In this document: in pieces, positions 5,734-10,327 of the stretch
Numbering within the stretch: the stretch's first letter is position 1
Layout of the letters: the number at the start of each line of letters is the position of its first letter
DNA from: JAGGYK01 sp034716155
GTDB lineage: Bacteria; Desulfobacterota; Desulfomonilia; UBA1062
Reading direction: 5' to 3'
Length of the DNA: 10,327 bases
NCBI GenBank assembly: GCA_034716155.1
Contig: JAYEFR010000198.1
Location: 1 to 10,327 of the forward strand
Position numbers and translations under genes: made by a program
The notes under the pieces: generated by a model
Database searches by the model: none
What the model was told of the DNA's origin: nothing
The model's input: only the letters and a program-made list of their open reading frames with translations

Positions 5734-6776
5734 TGTCAGTTCACACAAAGCAAGAAATTGAGAGAATATTGGAGTTGGTCAGTGGTAAGCGTAAAGTTCT
5801 GATCGTTACCCATGAAAATCCTGATCCAGATAGTATTGCCGCTGCATTTGGGTTAAAGTATATCCTTCGTAAGGCAGTTGGCGTTTCTTCAATCATTGGG
5901 TATGGCGGAATTATAGGCAGGGCTGAAAATCGATCTATGGTCAAGCTGTTAGGCATAGATATGGTATCCTTCGATATTATTTCACCGCGGAGCTATTCTG
6001 TGATTGCTATGGTTGATTGCCAGCCCCAGACCGGCAATGTCACATTACCAAAGGGAGTTAGCCCTACCATAATTATAGATCATCATCCCTTGAGGAAGTC
6101 TTCTTTAAAGGCCGAATATATAGATGTGCGTAAGGAGCTGGGCAGTGCATCTACCATTATCACGCAATATATCAGACAGCTGGGTATTCCTATGGATCGC
6201 AAGATTGCAACAGCCCTTTTTTACGGGATCAAATCCGACACCAGGGATCTCGGCAGACAGACTACAGATGCAGATACCAGGGCCTGCGTGTTCCTCTTTC
6301 CATATATATTACAGAAAAAGCTCTCGAAGATTGAACATCCTGCAATGCCCGTGGATTATTTTAGGGAGCTGTATTCTGTATTGAAGAATAGCGTTATATA
6401 TGGAGATGCTGTGGTCGCTAAGATAGAGATGATAAGATGGCCGGAGATGTTAGGGACGTTTGCTGATGAATTAGTACAGATGGAAGGAATTAGATGGTGT
6501 TTGTGCTATGGCAAATATAATGGGTCAGTGCTCTTTTCTATCCGTACCACCAGGTCACGATATATGGCTGGTGTACTTGCAAATGAGATCGCTCATGGCA
6601 TAGGAATCGGTGGGGGGCATGAGACATTTGCTGCCGGGAAGGTTGATATTGCTCAGGCTTTAAAGAAGGTAAAGGATCCTGAGGAGACGGTACTGAAGAG
6701 GTTTTTAAAGGAGGTAAATCACAACGAGGCCCAACCAAAATTACTTATTAATTCTCATGATTCGGCTGAATCTTAA
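5733..6776 (+). CDS. DHH/DHHA1 phosphoesterase (NrnA-like)
   Basis: A 347-residue soluble DHH-family phosphoesterase. The metal-binding motifs are THENPDPDS (26-34; His27, Asp31, Asp33), MVDCQP with Asp95 (93-98), the DHH triad at 116-118 and Asp169 in KSDTRDLG. The C-terminal DHHA1 substrate domain ends with GGGHETFAAG (293-302). Such enzymes degrade nanoRNA or pApA/pGpG dinucleotides and, in some, 3'-phosphoadenosine 5'-phosphate; which applies here cannot be decided. There are no membrane or sensor domains, which argues against a GdpP-type enzyme. The start overlaps the preceding stop by one base (TAATG), suggesting coupled translation. It is the last gene of the operon. Confidence 0.9.
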   Translation: MSVHTKQEIERILELVSGKRKVLIVTHENPDPDSIAAAFGLKYILRKAVGVSSIIGYGGIIGRAENRSMVKLLGIDMVSFDIISPRSYSVIAMVDCQPQTGNVTLPKGVSPTIIIDHHPLRKSSLKAEYIDVRKELGSASTIITQYIRQLGIPMDRKIATALFYGIKSDTRDLGRQTTDADTRACVFLFPYILQKKLSKIEHPAMPVDYFRELYSVLKNSVIYGDAVVAKIEMIRWPEMLGTFADELVQMEGIRWCLCYGKYNGSVLFSIRTTRSRYMAGVLANEIAHGIGIGGGHETFAAGKVDIAQALKKVKDPEETVLKRFLKEVNHNEAQPKLLINSHDSAES

Positions 6777-6802
6777 GAGTTTCCGTTCCTTTATATGAAA
6801 AT

Positions 6803-6830
6803 AGGGGTCGGGGATCAGGGGTCGGTTTTC
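6803..6830 (+). repeat. Two-unit 14-bp tandem repeat
   Basis: AGGGGTCGGGGATC (6803-6816) is followed directly by AGGGGTCGGTTTTC (6817-6830), differing only near the end, and then by a degenerate GGGGATGGATG. The G-richness contrasts with the AT-rich surroundings. The second unit contributes the left arm of the hairpin at 6825-6860. Confidence 0.6.
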
Positions 6831-6860
6831 GGGGATGGATGTTTTTCTCATCCCGAAAAC
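6825..6860. repeat. Hairpin with 11-bp stem
   Basis: GTTTTCGGGGAT (6825-6836) pairs with ATCCCGAAAAC (6850-6860) with one bulged G, around a 13-nt loop. The following bases are ATTTTCATCC, giving only a short interrupted T-run, so it could be a weak terminator for the operon ending at 6776. Its place directly beside copy 2 of the dispersed repeat suggests it may instead belong to that element. Confidence 0.5.
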
Positions 6861-6861
6861 A

Positions 6862-6906
6862 TTTTCATCCTTCGTTGCGAGCGCTGGCGCTCATGCGCGT
6901 TTATAT
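6862..6906 (-). repeat. Dispersed hairpin repeat, copy 2 (inverted relative to copy 1)
   Basis: Read on the minus strand, this begins ATATAAACGCGCATGAG and ends CAACGAAGGATGAAAA, identical to the two outer blocks of copy 1 at 130-175. The central hairpin is GAGCG-CCAG-CGCTC, fully paired, whereas copy 1 has a T.T mismatch at the matching step. A second AT-rich box, TTTATATGAAA (6790-6800, the reverse complement of TTTCATATAAA found beside copy 1), lies on the far side, as in copy 1. Confidence 0.75.
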
Positions 6907-6973
6907 AAAAATGGTCACCGGCATTTGTTTAGTCTTATTATTCACCACAGAGATCACAAAGCGCTTATCTTCT

Positions 6974-7007
6974 TTTTGATTTGCCCGGAGATACCGGCAA
7001 ATCAAAA
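6974..7007. repeat. Inner hairpin 1 (14 pairs, one bulge)
   Basis: TTTTGATTTGC (6974-6984) pairs with GCAAATCAAAA (6997-7007). After a single bulged C at 6985, CGG (6986-6988) pairs with CCG (6994-6996), leaving a 5-nt AGATA loop. No T-run follows on the plus strand. Confidence 0.7.
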
Positions 7008-7033
7008 CCATGAACTCCCTATAGGAATCAATC

Positions 7034-7070
7034 TTTTTATCCAATCGATATTTTTTTGATTGGATAAAAA
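7034..7070. repeat. Inner hairpin 2 (13-bp perfect stem)
   Basis: TTTTTATCCAATC (7034-7046) is perfectly complementary to GATTGGATAAAAA (7058-7070) around an 11-nt AT-rich loop. The 3' arm ends in A on both strands, so it does not act as a classical terminator in either direction. Confidence 0.7.
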
Positions 7071-7178
7071 AGCAACCCCTTTTGTTTTCTGTGATCCCTG
7101 TGGTAAATAAGTCTTGTTTTTTTGAATCTGATTGCTATTTTCATCTTTGGTTGTGTCTGCCCAGCTGACAGGGGAGAT

Positions 7179-7184
7179 TATAAT
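7179..7184 (+). promoter_or_regulatory. Possible -10 box for the VTT-domain gene
   Basis: A perfect TATAAT lies 43 nt before the ATG at 7228. No good -35 hexamer is found at 16-18 nt upstream, so this rests on the -10 match alone. GGA at 7218-7220 is the only ribosome-site-like sequence before the start. Confidence 0.3.
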
Positions 7185-7227
7185 TAGAGGGGATTCTTTG
7201 ATAATATACTGGTATATGGAATGATCT

Positions 7228-7935
7228 ATGGATCGACAAAGTACGACAGAGTCTTATAAGCTGCGCTTTGCAGGCGGGTTTATAATAATAATAGGACTTA
7301 TAGTTATAGGCGCTATCATCCATCATTTTTACGGCTCAATATCAGTGGATACCTTCAGGACTGTCATAAAGGATATGAGTTGGGGTGGCGTTTTTGTATA
7401 TATTATGTGCTTTACCCTTGGGATTATCTTCTTTGTCCCTGCAACCCCACTCGCTGTTATAGGTGGTCTTATCTTTGGGCCATGGTTGGGTTTCATTGCC
7501 CTTCAGGTGAGTTCATTGGTATCTGCATGTGCTATATTTATGATAGTAAGGATGGGTATAATTCCATTATTGATCAAAGAAAACCTAAGGACAATGATAC
7601 CTCACCGGATTTATTCCATGGTTCACAATAATGCCCTATTGCTAATTGTGTATGCCAGGACATTTATGATCCCTGCAGCAGCAATAAACTATGGTGCATC
7701 CCCTTTACCTATTAGTTTTAGTGACTATTTTATTGGTACGCTTTTAGGGTCTCTGCCACATAACCTGGCAGTTGCCCTGCTATGTGGTGTAGCACATGAT
7801 GCGCTTCTTGAGGGAAGATGGTTGGGTTTACTCCAATGGGAGCTTATACCTGCTGCGGTCATTACTGTCTTCAATATCTATCTGGCTCACGTGCTAAATC
7901 GAAGGGATAAAAGGCAAAAGAACATGCCTTTTTGA
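7228..7935 (+). CDS. TVP38/TMEM64 (VTT domain) family inner-membrane protein
   Basis: A 235-residue integral membrane protein with a VTT/SNARE-associated domain, related to DedA. TM1 is at about 15-34. A second helix at about 53-70 runs into the family's VPATPLAVIGGLIFGPWLG (70-88), a likely re-entrant segment, and then more hydrophobic sequence to 107. The second conserved block, ARTFMIPAAAINYG (143-156), is followed by membrane segments to about 174 and a final helix near 205-223; the tail is basic. Eukaryotic relatives scramble lipids and bacterial relatives are linked to lipid-carrier or membrane homeostasis; the substrate here is unknown. It is a single gene, convergent with the dehydratase operon, 23 nt from the activator's stop. 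Confidence 0.87.
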   Translation: MDRQSTTESYKLRFAGGFIIIIGLIVIGAIIHHFYGSISVDTFRTVIKDMSWGGVFVYIMCFTLGIIFFVPATPLAVIGGLIFGPWLGFIALQVSSLVSACAIFMIVRMGIIPLLIKENLRTMIPHRIYSMVHNNALLLIVYARTFMIPAAAINYGASPLPISFSDYFIGTLLGSLPHNLAVALLCGVAHDALLEGRWLGLLQWELIPAAVITVFNIYLAHVLNRRDKRQKNMPF

Positions 7936-7958
7936 GACAGTGTCCCCCAAGTTTAGTA

Positions 7959-8741
7959 TCAGTTTTTATCCTCTGATGCAATTATCGCAGCACCAAATGC
8001 CCCGATCAGCTGGGGGTCTTTAGGCACTTTTATATTTCGGCCAAGGGCATCTTCCATTGCAGTAACTACTGATGCCGCCTGGCAGACACCTCCTGTCATG
8101 AATACGGGTTCTATGATATTTAATCTCGAGGTCATAGAGGCCACTCGAGATGCAATGGATGCGATCACACCAAGAGCAATATCTTCCTTCGGTGTCTTTT
8201 TTGAGATTAAAGAAATAACTTCACTTTCTGCAAATACAGTGCATGTAGAAGATATCTTTATATTGTTTTTTGCATTCAGAGCAAGGTTGTTAAGACCTGG
8301 CGGATCTACACCAAGGGCGCTTGCCATAACCTCAAGAAAGCGACCCGTACCGGCTGCGCATTTGTCATTCATTACAAAATCAGTAACCTTTCCTTTTTTT
8401 GAGATGGATATGGCCTTGGAATCCTGACCTCCTATATCTATTACAGTGCATTCGGCAGAATATAAAAAGAAAATTCCCCTTGCATGACAGGTTATCTCCG
8501 TGGCTGTTGTGGTGGAAAAGTCTGCAATATGTCTTCCATAACCGGTTGCCAGGATCTTTGCAGGCTCTTCTCCAAGGGTCTCAATTCCTTTCTCTAGCAG
8601 GTTTTTGGCTGTTTGTTCCGGATCATGGGAGGATGGTACCACCTGAGAATACATAATGTTTTTATCCTTATCAGGGTTGCTATCAAGTATAATCAATTTT
8701 GTGGCAACAGATCCTATGTCTATACCTGCAAATAAAGTCAT
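7959..8741 (-). CDS. 2-hydroxyacyl-CoA dehydratase activator (HgdC/BcrA/BadF ATPase family)
   Basis: A 260-residue ASKHA-fold ATPase whose homodimer holds one [4Fe-4S] cluster and injects a low-potential electron into the dehydratase with ATP hydrolysis. Nucleotide-binding motifs are GIDIGSVATK (6-15), VIDIGGQDSK (100-109) and FMTGGVCQAA (214-223). The cluster ligands are Cys128 in NDKCAAGTGRF and Cys167 in SSTCTVFAESE. Length and cysteine positions match what I recall of the Acidaminococcus fermentans HgdC protein almost exactly. The start overlaps the end of the upstream dehydratase subunit by 4 nt (ATGA), so translation is probably coupled. Only one activator gene is present, unlike class I benzoyl-CoA reductases, which have two such subunits. 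Confidence 0.92.
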   Translation of the reverse strand: MTLFAGIDIGSVATKLIILDSNPDKDKNIMYSQVVPSSHDPEQTAKNLLEKGIETLGEEPAKILATGYGRHIADFSTTTATEITCHARGIFFLYSAECTVIDIGGQDSKAISISKKGKVTDFVMNDKCAAGTGRFLEVMASALGVDPPGLNNLALNAKNNIKISSTCTVFAESEVISLISKKTPKEDIALGVIASIASRVASMTSRLNIIEPVFMTGGVCQAASVVTAMEDALGRNIKVPKDPQLIGAFGAAIIASEDKN

Positions 8742-9964
8742 ACATTTGCCTCCAGCATCTCCATGAATGCCTCAAGTCTGGTGGTGACCTGTTCCTGTGC
8801 CCACGATCTTTCATCAGTCATATCGCCTTCAATTATTACAGATGGTTTCCCTGTTTCATCATGGAACCTTCTTGCAATGTCATACTGGCCTACGGAGTAG
8901 GGCTTGCAACTGTGATTGGAATGCAACACCAGTCCGTCTATATCGAATATATCTGCAATCCCTTTTATGACATCAATCATTTTATCAATCCCTATATTCA
9001 GGTAAATGGGAGTATATGCCTTTGCGTAAGCGCTTAATATATCCTTTTCGCCTTCTGTTGTAATGTTGGTTGATGCCCATGCATTGGTGTAGGTATCTGC
9101 AACTAAGGCAGCGTTATGGTTGGCAAAAAAGGTGGATAGATCTCGCATCTTATGCCATACGGGTATGTTATCCCATAAAAGCCTGTATTGTTCATTATCT
9201 ATTGCACCTATCCCCTGTGAGGTCCTTTCGTCCAATTCTTCTATAAGTGCCTTATAGTAATCCGTGACCCCTTGTGTCCCCCTTAATGTGACGATAGGCG
9301 CCATATGTGTAAAGGCATCAAATGCAGTCATTGGTGCCGGCTTATTTGCACATTTTCTAAGCACCTTGTTCCATATAGTGACATTCTCATTGGCTATGAG
9401 TGATACCTCGAAGAGCCTATCCATATCGAGGTGCTTTTTTGTGACCTTTTCCAGGAATTCAATATATCCTTTGAATTGCGCAGCCACGTAGTCGATGACC
9501 TCTTCAGGGATTGGCCCAGTATGGATTACAGGAGTATCTATGATATACAACGGCACATCTAAATACCTGGATACAGTCTCATACCACTTCATAACCGTGC
9601 CACATATGTTATTACAGCAGATAAGCATATCAGGATTTGGCAGTCCCCCAATAGGCCCTTTTTTGGATGGATCGTCTGATAATAGCCCGCCTATATCTGA
9701 ACGGGCATATGAACATACATCCTTGCTGAATCCTCTTTTCTCAGCAAACTCGCAGAGCATCCCCCCTTGATGTGTGGCACCTACCATGGCACCGTGATTT
9801 TCAGGGTATACTGGTATTATATCCATGGCAATCAAGAACTCCACTGGTCCGCCACTGGTTATCCACCCCACCTTTTTATTACTACTCTCTGCAGTTTTTG
9901 CGTCTATATAGTAGGCTGTCATGTATTCCTTTAACCTTTTTGTGCTCTGTAATCTTTCAGCCAT
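8738..9964 (-). CDS. 2-hydroxyacyl-CoA dehydratase family subunit (HgdB/BcrB/BcrC-like)
   Basis: A 408-residue subunit of the 2-hydroxyacyl-CoA dehydratase/benzoyl-CoA reductase family. Its N-terminal half has VYPENHGAM (52-60), a cysteine-bearing segment (Cys71, Cys84) and ICCNNICGTVMKWYE (115-129), where Cys116, Cys117 and Cys121 are candidate [4Fe-4S] ligands. Cys353 lies in HSNHSCKPYS. The C-terminus EGDMTDERSW followed by TRLEAFMEML is typical of the family. In known members two such subunits carry one cluster each and receive an electron from the activator. AAGGAG (plus-strand 9971-9976) precedes the ATG on the minus strand. The adjacent partial gene is its likely partner. The substrate is unresolved: 2-hydroxyglutaryl-, lactoyl-, aryllactyl- or benzoyl-CoA-like are all possible. 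Confidence 0.9.
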   Translation of the reverse strand: MAERLQSTKRLKEYMTAYYIDAKTAESSNKKVGWITSGGPVEFLIAMDIIPVYPENHGAMVGATHQGGMLCEFAEKRGFSKDVCSYARSDIGGLLSDDPSKKGPIGGLPNPDMLICCNNICGTVMKWYETVSRYLDVPLYIIDTPVIHTGPIPEEVIDYVAAQFKGYIEFLEKVTKKHLDMDRLFEVSLIANENVTIWNKVLRKCANKPAPMTAFDAFTHMAPIVTLRGTQGVTDYYKALIEELDERTSQGIGAIDNEQYRLLWDNIPVWHKMRDLSTFFANHNAALVADTYTNAWASTNITTEGEKDILSAYAKAYTPIYLNIGIDKMIDVIKGIADIFDIDGLVLHSNHSCKPYSVGQYDIARRFHDETGKPSVIIEGDMTDERSWAQEQVTTRLEAFMEMLEANV

Positions 9965-9976
9965 ATAAGTCTCCTT

Positions 9977-10327
9977 TTATTGCGAGAGCATTTCAGAGAA
10001 TGCCTCGAGTCTTGTGTAGATCTGCTGGGATATATTATCTGAGGGTTCTATCTCAATGAATAGGGAAGGGATATCCTGCCTTGCCAGCGCATCCTTTATA
10101 TGCGGGTAGTCGAACAGATGGGGCTCACAGAACTGTTGGTATATAAATACAACCCCATGAGCCAGACTCTTCCTTACCTTATTTAGTATGTAGTCTTCTC
10201 TGTACATATAAGTATGCTTGGTCGGGCAAATGGGTCTGTCTATTATCCTTTTTTCAATGCCTTCTATTGGGGAGAGGTCTTCATTCACATCTGTCTCAAA
10301 ATATCTGCTCCCCGGACATATGTCATC
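9977..10327 (-). CDS. 2-hydroxyacyl-CoA dehydratase family subunit, C-terminal part (runs off window)
   Basis: Only the last 116 residues are visible; the frame stays open to the window edge. A GTG at 10286-10288 should not be taken as the start, because the residues before it, DICPGSRYFETD, are family-like. Other matching features are IIDRPICPTKHT, a Cys in IYQQFCEPHLFDYP and the final TRLEAFSEML. That tail parallels the downstream subunit's TRLEAFMEML, as expected for the two paralogous subunits of the heterodimer. The stop lies 12 nt before the next gene's start, so both belong to one operon. Any further genes, and the promoter, lie to the right of the window. Confidence 0.85.
   Translation of the reverse strand, partial: DDICPGSRYFETDVNEDLSPIEGIEKRIIDRPICPTKHTYMYREDYILNKVRKSLAHGVVFIYQQFCEPHLFDYPHIKDALARQDIPSLFIEIEPSDNISQQIYTRLEAFSEMLSQ

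Larger units (their letters stand above)
6931..7123. repeat. Composite inverted-repeat element with two inner hairpins
   Basis: Outer arms at 6938-6959 (starts TTATTCACCACAG) and 7089-7110 (ends CTGTGGTAAATAA) are complementary at 19 of 22 positions. Inside lie a hairpin at 6974-7007 and another at 7034-7070, both with perfect or near-perfect stems. AGTCTT occurs just outside the left arm (6931-6936) and at the end of the right arm (7110-7115), which could be a target-site duplication. Seven Ts (7117-7123) follow. It could be a miniature inverted-repeat mobile element or a transcribed structured RNA. No protein is encoded. Confidence 0.5.
6777..7227. other. Repeat-rich non-coding region between the ribosomal operon and the VTT gene
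   Basis: No supportable gene lies here; the open frame at 6835-7059 runs across repeats and hairpins and resembles no family. In order it holds an AT-rich box (6790-6800), a 14-bp tandem repeat (6803-6830), a hairpin (6825-6860), copy 2 of the dispersed repeat (6862-6906), a composite inverted-repeat element (6931-7123) and a possible -10 box for the downstream gene (7179-7184). Positions 7124-7178 show nothing recognisable. No standard intrinsic terminator for the upstream operon is clear. Confidence 0.65.

Noticed and set aside
6759..6772. Short hairpin GATTC-GGCT-GAATC at the end of the DHH gene
   Set aside because: A five-base stem inside the coding sequence with no T-run after it; not a credible terminator.
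4352..6776. The nuclease-type genes as a phage-defence island
   Set aside because: They belong to housekeeping families, lie in a ribosomal operon and lack any sensor, effector or mobile signature of defence systems.
6835..7059. Plus-strand open frame of 74 codons between the DHH and VTT genes
   Set aside because: It crosses a hairpin, repeat copy 2 and the composite element; the composition does not look like a protein.
7034..7070. 13-bp hairpin as an intrinsic terminator
   Set aside because: The 3' side of the stem is A-rich on either strand, so no U-tract would follow in the RNA.
8123..8151. 8-bp inverted repeat ATCTCGAG/CTCGAGAT inside the activator gene
   Set aside because: It falls in well-conserved coding sequence and can be explained by codon choice; no second line of evidence.
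8098..9770. Several plus-strand open frames opposite the dehydratase genes
   Set aside because: They are antisense to well-supported activator and dehydratase genes, which have clear motifs; no plus-strand ribosome sites or families are seen.
9977..10288. A complete small gene starting at GTG 10288
   Set aside because: The reading frame continues open to the window edge with family-conserved residues, so this is the tail of a longer dehydratase subunit.

Overview
The window looks like a piece of a chromosome from an anaerobic bacterium with moderate, somewhat AT-rich base composition. Three things point to anaerobic life: an oxygen-sensitive sulfatase maturase (radical SAM plus SPASM), a 2-hydroxyacyl-CoA dehydratase operon with its [4Fe-4S] activator, and no visible aerobic genes. 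The order rpsP-KH-rimM-trmD-SPOUT methyltransferase-rplS is known from several anaerobic and thermophilic lineages. A Desulfobacterota-like (deltaproteobacterial) host is my best guess, held with low confidence because no taxonomic marker was searched.

Layout. Positions 1-338 are non-coding and carry a structured repeat and a long imperfect inverted repeat. Positions 339-1472 (minus) encode an anaerobic sulfatase-maturing enzyme. Positions 1473-1704 form a divergent intergenic region with a GC-rich palindrome and a likely promoter for the next block. Positions 1705-6776 (plus) are ten closely packed genes that very probably form one operon: rpsP, a KH-domain protein, rimM, trmD, an uncharacterised SPOUT methyltransferase, rplS, rnhB, a YraN-family protein, a Mut7-C PIN-like protein and a DHH phosphoesterase. 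Gaps are 30 nt or less, and three of the last four junctions overlap. Positions 6777-7227 are non-coding and unusually rich in repeats and hairpins. Positions 7228-7935 (plus) encode a TVP38/VTT-family membrane protein. Positions 7959-10327 (minus) hold a dehydratase activator, a full dehydratase subunit and the C-terminal part of a second subunit that runs off the right edge.

How the genes work together. The central operon supports translation: two ribosomal proteins, a 30S maturation factor, a tRNA m1G37 methyltransferase and an RNA-binding KH protein. It continues into RNA and nucleic-acid turnover with RNase HII, a nuclease-fold YraN protein, a PIN-like domain and a nanoRNase-type DHH enzyme. 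The right-hand operon encodes an ATP-driven low-potential electron injector and its two-subunit dehydratase; the substrate cannot be read from the sequence.

The least explained material is non-coding. Two copies of a ~45-nt hairpin-bearing repeat lie in opposite orientation in the two large intergenic regions, with a paired change in the stem. A second, different composite element at 6931-7123 has 22-bp outer arms, two strong inner hairpins, possible short flanking direct repeats and a downstream T7 tract.
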